Translations under genes and position numbers: made by a program
Shown here: in pieces, positions 15,669 to 24,341 of the stretch
Layout: every line of letters begins with the position of its first letter
Position numbering within the stretch: the first letter of the stretch is position 1
The notes under the pieces: model-generated
Told to the model about the DNA's origin: nothing
Seen by the model: only the letters and a program-made list of their open reading frames with translations
Databases searched by the model: none
Source: an uncultured Clostridia bacterium
Lineage (GTDB): Bacteria > Bacillota > Clostridia > Christensenellales > Borkfalkiaceae
Reading direction: 5' to 3'
Length of the DNA stretch: 57,483 nt
Assembly: GCA_947626935.1 (NCBI GenBank)
Contig: CANQUD010000009.1
Coordinates: forward strand, 1 to 57,483

Positions 15669-16691
15669 CTAAATACTCACCCTCATCGGATAAAATGCCC
15701 TTCCGTTTTCCTTACAGAACTTCCTATATTTTTCGAACCCGTTTTTCGCAGCGATCTGAGCAGCCTTCGCCTTCTTATCGGAGATCCCGCGATAGACGAC
15801 GGCCTCTGTCTTGGCATTCCGGACGCTTCGCTCGAGCTCGCGTTGCCTTTGCGTGATTGCATACTCCCGTTTTCGTGCCTCCGCACTTACCACAGGAATC
15901 CCCATTCCTTCCCGATACTCCATAAGAGCGTGGCGGCAGTTGAAGCCGAGGAGACCGTTTTTGTACACTCTTCCCGCCTTCGTTGTATAGTAGATATCTG
16001 TCGCATCTTCAAGCGGCACGAACCGCTTTCCGTCTTTTGTGGTGCCGCGCGTGCCGTCTAAGGAATAGACGCGCCCCTGCCACGGAGCACACCTGTCTGA
16101 ACAGTCCTCATGAGAGGATGCGATGACAAGACGACAGCCGACCTTGCGTAGACGGTCTATATTGTCCTGATGCTCCTGATACCGTGCCTCCATCTCTGCG
16201 AGATTGCGAAGAGAGTTGCGTTGACGAAGATCGTTTGGATCCATCGCACGATCCCTGCAAATCCTATTCAGGATCGGCTGGACTTTCTCCTTCCACACTT
16301 CCGCATAGTACTGTTGCATGGGAACGCCCTTTTGGTGCTGTTCATAAAATAGCTCGCTCAAACGGGCAGATTCCGACGAAGATAGTTTTTCCGCCGCCCG
16401 CAATGTGCCGTCTCCCTCCGCTCCGAGCGCAATCAGTACAAAGAGTTCCGCGCCGAACGGAATGCGGTTCCAAAGTGCTCTCTGTCTGTTTGCAAAGTTC
16501 CAAAGACTACGCACGATGTCACTCTTCAGGCGGTCGGGTTTTACATTCTTGACTGTCCTTGCAATGATCTGAGAAAGTCTGCTTTCGACTGTTTTCCTCT
16601 GGATTCCGCGCAAAAATGCTTCCTTGATGATGAGTCTGATCTCCGTTTGCGCGTCCTCGATGCCGGCAACTGTCCGATTGAATTCTGCCAT
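15669..16691 (-). CDS. Phage minor capsid protein 2 (phage_min_cap2)
   Basis: A 340-residue protein. Helical N-terminal half. The C-terminal domain around 190-285 has the family pattern of minor capsid protein 2: VIASSHEDCSDRCAPWQG, then GRVYSLDGT, YYTTKAGRVYKNGLLGFNCRH and a final Arg-rich helix. These proteins sit inside or near the portal vertex. The gene follows the portal gene by one base, consistent with translational coupling. Confidence 0.88.
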   Translation of the reverse strand: MAEFNRTVAGIEDAQTEIRLIIKEAFLRGIQRKTVESRLSQIIARTVKNVKPDRLKSDIVRSLWNFANRQRALWNRIPFGAELFVLIALGAEGDGTLRAAEKLSSSESARLSELFYEQHQKGVPMQQYYAEVWKEKVQPILNRICRDRAMDPNDLRQRNSLRNLAEMEARYQEHQDNIDRLRKVGCRLVIASSHEDCSDRCAPWQGRVYSLDGTRGTTKDGKRFVPLEDATDIYYTTKAGRVYKNGLLGFNCRHALMEYREGMGIPVVSAEARKREYAITQRQRELERSVRNAKTEAVVYRGISDKKAKAAQIAAKNGFEKYRKFCKENGRAFYPMRVSI

Positions 16692-16692
16692 A

Positions 16693-18309
16693 TCAATAGT
16701 TTATGTCGTTAAAGGGCGGCGGCGAAAAGCTCTCCCGCTGTGCCCGTTCCTGCTCCTCTTTTTCGATGATGGCGTAGTCCTCATTGTTCTGCTCTTCGTC
16801 GTCGTCGAAATTGAAAGCGGCGTGCGCCTTCTTGCGGGAAATGAGCCCGGCCTGCACCGCCTTAGAGAGGGTGTCGACAAGCACCGTCATATTTGTGAGC
16901 CCGGATTTTGACCACCTGATTTCTACGTCGTCCGAATAGCCGTAGAAACGAAGAACGTCTGAAAGAAGCTCATTGGCTGGTTGCTCGAACCGTCTGCGCG
17001 CGTTCTCCACGAAGAGTGCCGTTGCGCTCTCCTCTGCGGAAATCTCACGGGCCGTCCGGTTGCTACCGTCCTGAATGTAAGAGGCCAGTGTTGAAACCGA
17101 AAGACCAATCGACGTCGCCATACACTCGAGAAGCATATTGCGCGCCTCGCGCCATTCCTGCGCCCGAAGCTCGAATTGAATCGCTTCCGGCTTATTCTCT
17201 TCTCCGCCGACGTTATTTGAAGGGTATTTTGTATAGAGAAAACTGTCGAGCCCACGCGGCTGATTACCGGCCGCCGCCTGTGGAGACTGCATGTATTCCG
17301 GTACGACAACGCGCCCGCGCGCCAAGTACATATCCGTATTGAAGCAGGTATTATAGAAATCGTACTCATAGAGATATGTCATGATATTCGCAAGCAAGCT
17401 CTCGCCCAGCCCGATTTGCGGGACATTTGAGATGTCGTCACTTCCCTGCAAATAGTACACGCCGAGGCTTTTGAAGCCGTTCATCGCTTGCGGAACATTC
17501 AGTTTAAAGTCGTAATCATGTCTGAAAGCGGTTTTCACGGCCTTCGGGAGATCCTCCCACTTGATACTGTTATCTCCTCTGTTTGCCGAGAAATATTGGA
17601 TTGGAGACGTGTTCGCATAAACCTTGTACTCGACGACGGGGATCTCGTTTTCGAACAGTCCGATCTTCTCGAACCGTCTTTCTTCAACAAGATAGTAGCG
17701 TCTTCCCCCTTTCTCGACGGGCGTCATATCGTCGTAAAGAGATAAAAAACAAACGCATTTCTCGATTTTCCCGCGGGAATCGCGTGCGAGATAGAACCTA
17801 TCCGCGCGAAGTTCATCGACCCACAATTCTCCGTTTGCCTTATTGAGTTTGAGGAGGGAAAATCCGCCGCCGAACGCATCCTTTCCCGCCCTTTTCAGTT
17901 TACTCTTGAAGGCAGATCTCTGCGCCCAATCGTTTGCGATAAAGTCGAGCGCGGAGCCGATTGGCTTGCCGCCACGTTCCGTCATCGCAGTGGGAATGCG
18001 TGCATTTGCGAACATGATCCCGCCGCCGAACACGCTATCTGCCGCTCTATTCACAATCACTGTGCCGATAGACGTCGAAAGGAGCCCGTTTTGCCCGCCG
18101 TGAACCCACGGGACATACCCGTCATACCAATAGAGCCACTGCCGCACCCAGCTCTGATAGAAAGTCATGTACGGCGCGGGGAGCATGGAGTAAAAATCGT
18201 TGCTGTTTGTCCATTGGAAACGTTTTTGATTTTCCACCACGGAGAGTGCGCAGCGCGGTTGATCTAAGCATATCGACGGCCCGTACTCCATCGAGGTTTT
18301 ATCTTCCAT
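16693..18309 (-). CDS. Portal protein
   Basis: A 538-residue protein of usual size for SPP1/HK97-type portals. It forms the ring at the capsid vertex through which DNA passes. N-terminal wing domain, a helical stem region around 380-450 (including LASYIQDGSNRTAREISAEES, where portals commonly have a T/A-rich ISAEE motif) and an acidic C-terminus. The start at 18309 has GAAGGAGAAAAACG just ahead. It overlaps the small upstream gene by 11 nt and directly precedes the minor capsid gene. Confidence 0.88.
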   Translation of the reverse strand: MEDKTSMEYGPSICLDQPRCALSVVENQKRFQWTNSNDFYSMLPAPYMTFYQSWVRQWLYWYDGYVPWVHGGQNGLLSTSIGTVIVNRAADSVFGGGIMFANARIPTAMTERGGKPIGSALDFIANDWAQRSAFKSKLKRAGKDAFGGGFSLLKLNKANGELWVDELRADRFYLARDSRGKIEKCVCFLSLYDDMTPVEKGGRRYYLVEERRFEKIGLFENEIPVVEYKVYANTSPIQYFSANRGDNSIKWEDLPKAVKTAFRHDYDFKLNVPQAMNGFKSLGVYYLQGSDDISNVPQIGLGESLLANIMTYLYEYDFYNTCFNTDMYLARGRVVVPEYMQSPQAAAGNQPRGLDSFLYTKYPSNNVGGEENKPEAIQFELRAQEWREARNMLLECMATSIGLSVSTLASYIQDGSNRTAREISAEESATALFVENARRRFEQPANELLSDVLRFYGYSDDVEIRWSKSGLTNMTVLVDTLSKAVQAGLISRKKAHAAFNFDDDEEQNNEDYAIIEKEEQERAQRESFSPPPFNDINY

Positions 18310-18577
18310 CGTTTTTCTCCTTCAATAGCTCTGCAAGCATACGGTTCGTCTCGCTGACTTCGCACATGATCGAGGCAAGGAAATTGAGGACGGTTCCATA
18401 GAAATTCGTCCTTATGCGCGCATGCCTCTCTGCCTCCGTGAGAGGCGCATCGCCCTCAATCCCTTGTTCTTTTGCGACAGCATCCGCTTTGGCGCACTTC
18501 GCCATATATTCCTTACGCGAGAGCTCTACGTCGTGATGAAGAGCCTTGTCGACATATTCTTCGATTCCGTTACTCAT
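18299..18577 (-). CDS. Small phage protein between terminase and portal
   Basis: A 92-residue helical, charged protein (SNGIEEYVDKALHHDVELSR at its start). The ATG at 18577 overlaps the terminase stop; GAGGAG lies 8 nt upstream. The longer in-frame extension lies wholly inside the terminase gene and is rejected. Function unknown. Small genes in this slot are often packaging or head accessory factors. Confidence 0.7.
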   Translation of the reverse strand: MSNGIEEYVDKALHHDVELSRKEYMAKCAKADAVAKEQGIEGDAPLTEAERHARIRTNFYGTVLNFLASIMCEVSETNRMLAELLKEKNDGR

Positions 18578-19943
18578 AAAAAACGCTCCTCTTCGGAAGA
18601 TACAGATTGTCTGGATTATTAAAATACACGTTCGCACCGTAGGTGAGCGCGTCCGTGTAGTCATTCGGGATCTCGGGATCAAGCTTGTAGTTCTTCCACG
18701 TCACACTCTCAAGCTGATAGACAAGGGGCTCTGTGTCTGCCGTAGTCGGAACAAACTTGCGTTTGTAGAAATCGTAGTACCCGCCAAAGTTTACGATTTT
18801 GAGCATATTTTTCGCGAAGCAGTTGTTGACGACTGCATTGTTCTTGATGATGTTTTTGCCCGTGAACCCCTTCACGATATGGTAGCCGTTAATATTGTAC
18901 CGGAGCTGCGTGACAAGATCCGCCGCCGCACAGTCGACCGCAAAATAACTCCCAACGTGCTCAGTATAAATGTCGTACTTCTTGCACATCTTTTCGACGT
19001 ACTCGCAGATAAGCTCGGAGATTTGTGAAGGGGCGAGCACGATTCCCGTCTCAGGGGGACTGTAGTAGAAGCGCTCGAGCACGAATCCCTGCCCGTTGCT
19101 ATAGATTGCAATGGGAACAATGCCCGTGCTGTCGTTCGTGATGGCACCATCGCCGCCCCAAACGATATACGAGAGCCGTTGCCCCGCCGTCTCTTTGCGC
19201 CACTCCTCCACGCTGATGTAATGTCGGTCGCGCTTGAACTGCCCATACGCACCGCCCGCAAGCTCATCAAGTTCACCGAGATAGAGAAATTTATACATGA
19301 GCGGATTAAACTTCCGCTCGGTCTCGATCTCCTCCAAAGTGACAGAGGAAAGATATTTCTTAATGGAAAGGTAGTTTGCATCGATGAACTCGTAAACTCC
19401 CGCAAAGCGATACTTGCGGCAGTATGCGTTCCACCAATGCGCTTTCACCATCTCGGGGTTGCCCGCGATCACGATGCGCGCGTCGATTTCCGCATCGACC
19501 GAGCGGATGAATGTCGCGATCGCCTGACGGAGACTCTGCTCATCCTTGAGTTGCTGGGCTTCGTCGCAGATAATAAGAGAAATGGGCTTGCTGCCCTTGA
19601 ACCCCTTCGAACGGCTGTAGTCGCTCCCGCCGATACCCTTAAAGTAAATCGTATTCCCCTTCCGCGTCTCGATGCGAAGGGGAGACGTCTTTCCCGTGTA
19701 AAACCTTCCGTCCCCGATATCCGCGGCAAAGGCGAGGATCTCGTTGTAGAGACTGTCCTCGAGGGAGTTGTAGTGCGCACGCGTCACTACGATGTCGTGC
19801 TTCGGATATTTGTTCGCCCAGACATAGACAAGCTGCCCCATCGCGTAGGACTTGCCCGAGATGCGCGGGGAGTACATGATGCACGTCGTTTTCTCCGTCG
19901 TGTACAGCCTATCGTATGGCTTGGCGACCTTAATAAATTTCAT
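18570..19943 (-). CDS. terL: Terminase large subunit
   Basis: A 457-residue ATPase/nuclease that cuts and pumps DNA into the procapsid. Walker A in terminase style (SPRISGKSYAMG, residues about 25-36), Walker B ISLIICDEAQQ near 123-133. The C-terminal RNase-H-like nuclease domain starts with GGDGAITND near 261 and has a further Asp in PNDYTDALTYG near 438. The start at 19943 follows GGAGGG and overlaps the small-subunit gene by 14 nt. Confidence 0.93.
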   Translation of the reverse strand: MKFIKVAKPYDRLYTTEKTTCIMYSPRISGKSYAMGQLVYVWANKYPKHDIVVTRAHYNSLEDSLYNEILAFAADIGDGRFYTGKTSPLRIETRKGNTIYFKGIGGSDYSRSKGFKGSKPISLIICDEAQQLKDEQSLRQAIATFIRSVDAEIDARIVIAGNPEMVKAHWWNAYCRKYRFAGVYEFIDANYLSIKKYLSSVTLEEIETERKFNPLMYKFLYLGELDELAGGAYGQFKRDRHYISVEEWRKETAGQRLSYIVWGGDGAITNDSTGIVPIAIYSNGQGFVLERFYYSPPETGIVLAPSQISELICEYVEKMCKKYDIYTEHVGSYFAVDCAAADLVTQLRYNINGYHIVKGFTGKNIIKNNAVVNNCFAKNMLKIVNFGGYYDFYKRKFVPTTADTEPLVYQLESVTWKNYKLDPEIPNDYTDALTYGANVYFNNPDNLYLPKRSVFYE

Positions 19944-20328
19944 TGTCGCCCTCCACGCTCGCGTCTTCTGGCTGAATGACGATCTTCGTTTCGCCCTCAT
20001 CGCTGTCGAAGCTTCTGTCTTCCCTGTCCAGCCCCATGCGCTTGGCGAGGTTCTCCGCCGCCCGCAGACGATCCTTCATCTGCACGTTTCCGTCACGCAT
20101 CGCCGCCGTGAAGAAAGCAAGCACTTCCTCCGCTTTTGCGATCCGCTTTTCTTGCTCCTGTACCGTGAGCTCTCCGATACGATTTCGAAGGTCAGGTTTT
20201 GTCAGGTTTTCGGACCCGACAGACTTCGCCGTTTTTTCGGAATGCCCCGCTTTTTTCGCCGCTTCGGTGGCATTCCCCAGCGCGACGTAAAACTCGCAGA
20301 ATTTCTCCTGCTTCGGGGTGAGCTTCAT
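19930..20328 (-). CDS. terS: Terminase small subunit
   Basis: A 132-residue DNA-recognition subunit. The N-terminal helix-turn-helix reads LTPKQEKFCEFYVALGNATEAAKKAGHSEKTA, split here as LTPKQEKFCEFYV and GNATEAAKKAGHSEKTA, which is the Terminase_2 pattern. A Lys/Glu-rich oligomerisation region and acidic tail follow. The start at 20328 is set by AGGAGGAAACA before the ATG. It partners with the large subunit encoded next. Confidence 0.9.
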   Translation of the reverse strand: MKLTPKQEKFCEFYVALGNATEAAKKAGHSEKTAKSVGSENLTKPDLRNRIGELTVQEQEKRIAKAEEVLAFFTAAMRDGNVQMKDRLRAAENLAKRMGLDREDRSFDSDEGETKIVIQPEDASVEGDNEIY

Positions 20329-20352
20329 TGTTTCCTCCTGTTTTTGCGTATG

Positions 20353-20383
20353 AAAAAAGCGCCTTGCCGTTCGGCTCAACGCT
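20353..20383 (-). terminator. Terminator/attenuator upstream of terminase genes
   Basis: An imperfect hairpin (stem ends at 20358-20361 and 20380-20383, internal mismatches, GAAC-type loop) is followed on the minus strand by six T residues. It separates the first two genes of the late operon from the packaging genes and may reduce read-through into them. Confidence 0.5.
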
Positions 20384-20419
20384 TCTTTGCTGTTGATTGG
20401 TTCTCAGTGATTACTTTTA

Positions 20420-20611
20420 TCAGACCTTAATCCCGAGCCGCTCGTATTCCTTCTGCAATTTTAGCCACTCCGCATATGCCTTCTGTGCAGATTCAGGCGC
20501 GTCAAGTCGAAGCCCCCTACGCTCCCCAGCGCGTTCTTCATCTTCATCGGGATAGTATTCAACATAGTCTATAAAAGCACTGTAAAGCCTCTCTTCTTCC
20601 GGTCCGGTCAT
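20420..20611 (-). CDS. Small acidic phage protein
   Basis: A 63-residue protein rich in Glu/Tyr (RLYSAFIDYVEYYPDEDEER). The ATG overlaps the upstream zincin stop (ATGA) and has AAAGGAGGAATT, which decides the start at 20611. Tight coupling suggests that it works with, or protects against, the zincin-like protein. That is inference only. Confidence 0.72.
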   Translation of the reverse strand: MTGPEEERLYSAFIDYVEYYPDEDEERAGERRGLRLDAPESAQKAYAEWLKLQKEYERLGIKV

Positions 20612-21615
20612 TGTAATTCCTCCTTTAATCTTTGCCACACATATTTTGATAACGCCGCCGCATTCGTTCTGTTTGCTATATAGTCCGAGACGCATTCCGC
20701 GAGACATTCAGAAAAATTTTCATTAGCGTATGTACTTACTTCTGACCTTATAACATCAAAACTTTGCCTTGTCTGACGTTTGATATTCTTACAAGCTTCG
20801 GAGACAATTTCTTTTGCCATTATGCACTTGTTCCAAGCCAACGTACCCCCGCCATTCGGATATCTCCTTTGGATCAACGCAAGTTCGAGCATGTGTCCCA
20901 TTTCATGCGCACCGCATTCTCGAGCACCACTATTCTTTGGATGATAGCCGCTCCTACTTGACTGTTCCATTCTTTGCTGAATGGTCGCCTCTCCATTCTT
21001 GAAAAAGCTCGGATTGAAGCAAATTTCTCCGTTCGGGCGGGCGCACATAAGTCCGCTACTGCTTGTTGATACACTCCGCAGAACGCCCTTTGCCTGCGGG
21101 AATTCTCTCAACACAATATCCATTCCCGATGCCGCACTGTGAACAGACGGAAAGTCAAGTGAATGAACGGAAGCATCAACTGTCACGCCATATGTCTTAT
21201 GGAAGTATTCCCCGAGTTCGGCGTGAGTCGTGCAGGTTTCTATTCTGTCGCTTTTTGTTGCAAATTCCTGCTCTATCTGACCGCCGTTCGCACCGTCTGT
21301 TTCGCCCTGCTCTCGTCCATTCCTATCCCTCCCCTCTTTGAGCCTATCGTAAAAGTCCTGCGGGGAAAGTCCTGTCTTGTTCTTCAACGCCTCCCATGCG
21401 TCGCGCGGCGTGGCATTCGGTGGAAGTGAGATCCCGTGCTTTTTGCAGAGTCCGAACGGAAGCCCCGTGTTCCCTCCGCTCTTCGAAGGCGCCTCCTCTC
21501 CTTCGTCTCCTTCGAGGATGCGCCTCTTTGTCTCGCTCGCAGAGAGACCTTTGAAAGCGTTTATCGCCCGTTCTACGCGCTTTGCCCTGTCGCTCTTTCC
21601 GTAGATCCCTTCCAT
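20608..21615 (-). CDS. Zincin-like metalloprotease-domain phage protein
   Basis: A 335-residue protein, first gene of the late operon. A basic N-terminal part with a short module at 55-82 (GLCKKHGISLPPNATPRDAW) is followed by a disordered linker. The C-terminal domain carries HEMGH at 237-241, a clear HExxH zinc site, and Glu residues in NFSECLAECVSDY near 300-312 that could be the third ligand. The fold is probably a zincin peptidase. It could act on a capsid or host protein, or be an ejected or toxin-like effector. Substrate unknown. RBS GGAGAAAAGCGG before the ATG. Confidence 0.78.
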   Translation of the reverse strand: MEGIYGKSDRAKRVERAINAFKGLSASETKRRILEGDEGEEAPSKSGGNTGLPFGLCKKHGISLPPNATPRDAWEALKNKTGLSPQDFYDRLKEGRDRNGREQGETDGANGGQIEQEFATKSDRIETCTTHAELGEYFHKTYGVTVDASVHSLDFPSVHSAASGMDIVLREFPQAKGVLRSVSTSSSGLMCARPNGEICFNPSFFKNGEATIQQRMEQSSRSGYHPKNSGARECGAHEMGHMLELALIQRRYPNGGGTLAWNKCIMAKEIVSEACKNIKRQTRQSFDVIRSEVSTYANENFSECLAECVSDYIANRTNAAALSKYVWQRLKEELQ

Positions 21616-21645
21616 CCGCTTTTCTCCAAAAAGAAAAGCACTATC

Positions 21646-21674
21646 ATTGTATCACGGTTTTCCCCGTGTGTCAA
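21646..21674 (-). promoter_or_regulatory. Late operon promoter
   Basis: On the minus strand TTGACA (21669-21674), a 17-bp spacer and TACAAT (21646-21651) form a near-consensus sigma-A promoter. A small palindrome (CACGG/CCGTG) lies in the spacer. A 7-bp inverted repeat at 21706-21712/21727-21733 lies upstream and is a possible site for the ArpU/RinA-like activator encoded just before it. Confidence 0.75.
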
Positions 21675-21783
21675 TGGTAGCGCCCGATTTTTCCCCTCCT
21701 CCGAACCACGCTAAGACATCTGTCAAAGCGTGGCCCGATAAAGAGAGAAATGAACCGTTCGTGTGAACTTCTTCGATGTTACC

Positions 21784-21789
21784 ATTATA
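21784..21789 (-). promoter_or_regulatory. Second candidate promoter (extended -10)
   Basis: Minus-strand TGCTATAAT is an extended -10 element with no good -35. A short hairpin with 7-bp arms (around 21813-21829) lies just upstream, behind the activator gene, and may be its terminator. Together with the stronger promoter, this 225-bp gap looks like the late control region. Confidence 0.4.
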
Positions 21790-21840
21790 GCACGGAATAT
21801 CGGAAAATTAGTGCAAACTTTTTGCACTTTGAAAATTTTT

Positions 21841-22245
21841 TTACAGCAAATTGTACTCTTTAGCCCATCGTCGGGCAATGTTCAGAATGTCATTGACCCA
21901 ATAGTAATAGGTTCTTCGCTCAATTCCGATAGCAAAGCATGTCTCAAGATCTTTTTCCCGCTCTATGTATCTTCTCCGCATGAGCTCATCCTTCTGCTCT
22001 CCGAAGAAATGATTCATCGTCTTCTCGAAGACAAGGCACCAACGATATAACCGCTCCTCTTCCGCGACCATGCGTATCATGCGTTTCTCTACGCCGTTCG
22101 TCGAAGATATGATGACGCGCGGCGCTGAGTAGTCGACGCCGAGGCCCTTAAACGCCGAAGTAGCGACATATTCGGTCGCCCTTTTCTTGTTTTCACGGTA
22201 GTTGTAAAATTCCCGCTCGATCATTCTGCGCTGCAATCTCGTCAT
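21841..22245 (-). CDS. ArpU/RinA-like late transcription regulator
   Basis: A 134-residue basic helical protein. The opening LQRRMIEREFYNYRENKKRA and the C-terminal helix-turn-helix-like stretch (ETCFAIGIERRTYYYWVNDIL) resemble sigma-70-region-4-like phage activators of late genes (ArpU/RinA families). Its place just ahead of the late promoter and terminase genes supports this. RBS GGGGTGAG precedes the ATG. Confidence 0.7.
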   Translation of the reverse strand: MTRLQRRMIEREFYNYRENKKRATEYVATSAFKGLGVDYSAPRVIISSTNGVEKRMIRMVAEEERLYRWCLVFEKTMNHFFGEQKDELMRRRYIEREKDLETCFAIGIERRTYYYWVNDILNIARRWAKEYNLL

Positions 22246-22277
22246 AACTCACCCCATGCTCCCAATATTCTTTGTCC

Positions 22278-22710
22278 TCATATGCTTCCGAAATTCCCAA
22301 TCCCATGAAAAACTACGATCATAGACGGGAACGGTGCTCTGCCTTTCCGTCTCCGAATCTGAGCCGCCCGCGCAGGAAGCGGATTTCTGCCCTTCCGAGT
22401 ATGTAGTCGTGGAACCACGCCGCATCGGTTCGCGCCGGAAGGAGCATGACGGCCGTCGCGCCGCACCCTGCCGCCTTCTTGACCCACTTTCCAATCTGCC
22501 GTCCATAAGGAGGATTGCACCAATAGACGTTGCCCCCCAATTTATTGAAAGCCCGTCTGTTTCGGGAGAATAGAAGAGCTTACACTTCGCGTTCTCTGCC
22601 ACGGCGCAGACGTCAACGGTGAAGTGAAACTCCTCATCCAGCTTGTCAAAGAGCCACCGCGGCGTAGTCCACATATCCGTGTTCGATGAGAAAAGCCCTT
22701 TCGTGATCAT
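22278..22710 (-). pseudogene. dam: Phage DNA N6-adenine methyltransferase, frameshifted twice
   Basis: Three consecutive frames each carry part of a phage Dam-type methyltransferase. Frame one has SSNTDMWTTPRWLFDKLDEE and VDVCAVAENAKC. After a G6 run (22536-22541) the next frame has YWCNPPYGRQIGKWV, where NPPY is the catalytic motif, and VMLLPARTDAAWFHDYI. The last frame restores the normal ending RAPFPSMIVVF. One base is missing at the G run and one near 22351-22356. As assembled it encodes no complete enzyme. It is either a decayed gene or has homopolymer sequencing errors. The ATG overlaps the upstream stop. Confidence 0.85.
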
Positions 22711-22883
22711 TGCTTGTCCTCTTCCATGCGGACGGTGATCGCCTTTTTGTCGCCGGCAATGCGACGGAGGAAGGCGCGGATGTCGTATGTAGTATTGAGC
22801 GGCTTGCCGTCCACGATGATGATTCCCGTGAGCACCCGCGCATTCTTGCCGATTGCTTCCACGTTCAGTTCAAAAGATTTCAT
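22707..22883 (-). CDS. Small conserved-style phage protein
   Basis: A 58-residue protein (KSFELNVEAIGKNARVLTG at the start, ending VRMEEDKQ). RBS GAGGAGAACAT precedes the ATG and the TGA overlaps the methyltransferase ATG. It lies between the PAPS-reductase-like and Dam genes in one operon. Function unknown. Confidence 0.75.
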   Translation of the reverse strand: MKSFELNVEAIGKNARVLTGIIIVDGKPLNTTYDIRAFLRRIAGDKKAITVRMEEDKQ

Positions 22884-22892
22884 ATGTTCTCC

Positions 22893-23942
22893 TCAATACC
22901 GAATAAAGTTCTTGCCGTAGATTTTGTTTACTTCGTTGATGACGTGTCTCATGCCGAGCCCCTGTTTTGTCGGCTTCCACAGCCCGTCCGCGTCGTATGC
23001 GCCGCCCTCCATGCAATACTCGTACTGTCGCGGGTGGGTACGCTTCAACCGCACAAAGCGGTCGTCTCCTCGCACCCCTGCGCCAAAGGCGCAGAAAATA
23101 CAGCCCGTCCTTTTGCACCCCGTCGTACAAAGTTTCCCGCCGCAGTCGCAGAGCGTGTCGGCGTACTTTTGCCCCTTATTGTCATAGACCACTTCGCCAT
23201 AGACGCTTGCAATCGGCACGTTGTAGGCTTTTATGTAAGCAAGAACGTCCTGCTCCGTCCAAAAACTCATCGGCGCACTTCGAGGGTGATTGCTATCAAA
23301 AGCATTGCATCCGACTTTCATCCAAGCCGTTTGTCGTAAAAAACTCTCCTCGGTCATGGTCGCATAGATTTTGTTTTTGTACCCTTGAAGAGGCTTTTTC
23401 TTCATCTCGCGGCAACATAGGTGCGAAATTTGAAAGTCCACGTCGAGCAACGGTTCCCACTTTGAAAAATCATATCGCTTGCTAAAGAACCCCCCTATCC
23501 CGAGCAACTGCTTGGCTTTCACGGGGAAGTTGTCCTGTGAGTTCGAGGTAGTGCTTGACATAGCACCCCCCGAGGAAATACAGCGGCGGGCGTTATACAC
23601 ACGCTCGGCGACTTCTTTCCCGATAATCGGATAGCCGTATTTGCGTATCACCTCGTCAAAGCGCATTTTGGGGCGCACCATGATGACATCGCCGAATGAC
23701 TTGACAAATGCCCTGATTTCGGGGTACTCCAAGCCCGTGTCCGCAAAGACTTTCTGAATCGGCAAGCCCATTTTCGAGATGATGTGCGCGAGGACCGTGC
23801 TATCCTTGCCGCCGCTGAATGAGAGATACACGTCGTCCACGCCGTAGTATCCCACCCATTCGCGAATGCGCTGTTGGGTTCTCCGTATCTTCATGTCAAG
23901 CGGCAACGCTTGAAGTATCCTCAATTCGTCTATTGTCGGCAT
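22893..23942 (-). CDS. PAPS reductase/ATP-pyrophosphatase-family phage protein
   Basis: A 349-residue protein. The PP-loop SFSGGKDSTVLAH at about 42-54 is the ATP-pyrophosphatase signature of PAPS reductases, DndC and thiolation enzymes. A Cys-rich C-terminal half has LCCREMKKKP (about 176-185) and a cluster CDCGGKLCTTGCKRTGC-IFC (about 270-290) that could bind an Fe-S cluster. Such proteins are common in Clostridia phages and may modify a nucleobase or DNA backbone with sulphur, or help sulphur supply. The reaction is unknown. RBS AAAGGAGATATAA. Confidence 0.88.
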   Translation of the reverse strand: MPTIDELRILQALPLDMKIRRTQQRIREWVGYYGVDDVYLSFSGGKDSTVLAHIISKMGLPIQKVFADTGLEYPEIRAFVKSFGDVIMVRPKMRFDEVIRKYGYPIIGKEVAERVYNARRCISSGGAMSSTTSNSQDNFPVKAKQLLGIGGFFSKRYDFSKWEPLLDVDFQISHLCCREMKKKPLQGYKNKIYATMTEESFLRQTAWMKVGCNAFDSNHPRSAPMSFWTEQDVLAYIKAYNVPIASVYGEVVYDNKGQKYADTLCDCGGKLCTTGCKRTGCIFCAFGAGVRGDDRFVRLKRTHPRQYEYCMEGGAYDADGLWKPTKQGLGMRHVINEVNKIYGKNFIRY

Positions 23943-24341
23943 TTATATCTCCTTTAATCTCGCGCCGCATTGTTGGCAGTAGTTCTTCGCTTTTTCTTTT
24001 GCTTCACGCAAAAGAATGTCCTCACAGCTACTGTCATACCAACCAGACCGTGCAATGACATTTCCGCATACAGAGCATAAAGTTGTAACTTGCAAATCGC
24101 CGCTAACAGATAACTTCTTCTTAATTATAGGCTCGTGCAGTTCGTTTTCTCTCGTTTCCATGCCGTCTCCTTTCGGTTCGCCTTCGCTCGGAACGTGCAT
24201 ACATTGCCCGACATCCAACAGCGATGGCAGAAGCAACTTCCCGCTCACTTCGCAGTAGGACACGCCGCGTACCACTACGCGCTTCCCGCAGGTATCGCAC
24301 CCATACTTTTTCTGTCGCTGTGCTTGTTCGAGTGGTGTCAT
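23943..24341 (-). CDS. Zinc-ribbon-type phage protein
   Basis: A 132-residue protein with three CxxC pairs: CDTCG near 16, CSVCG near 91 and CQQCG near the C-terminus, plus further Cys residues. It is likely zinc binding. The ATG overlaps the upstream stop (ATGA) with GGAGGA ahead, which sets the start. Function unknown; nucleic-acid or protein binding is plausible. Confidence 0.75.
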   Translation of the reverse strand: MTPLEQAQRQKKYGCDTCGKRVVVRGVSYCEVSGKLLLPSLLDVGQCMHVPSEGEPKGDGMETRENELHEPIIKKKLSVSGDLQVTTLCSVCGNVIARSGWYDSSCEDILLREAKEKAKNYCQQCGARLKEI

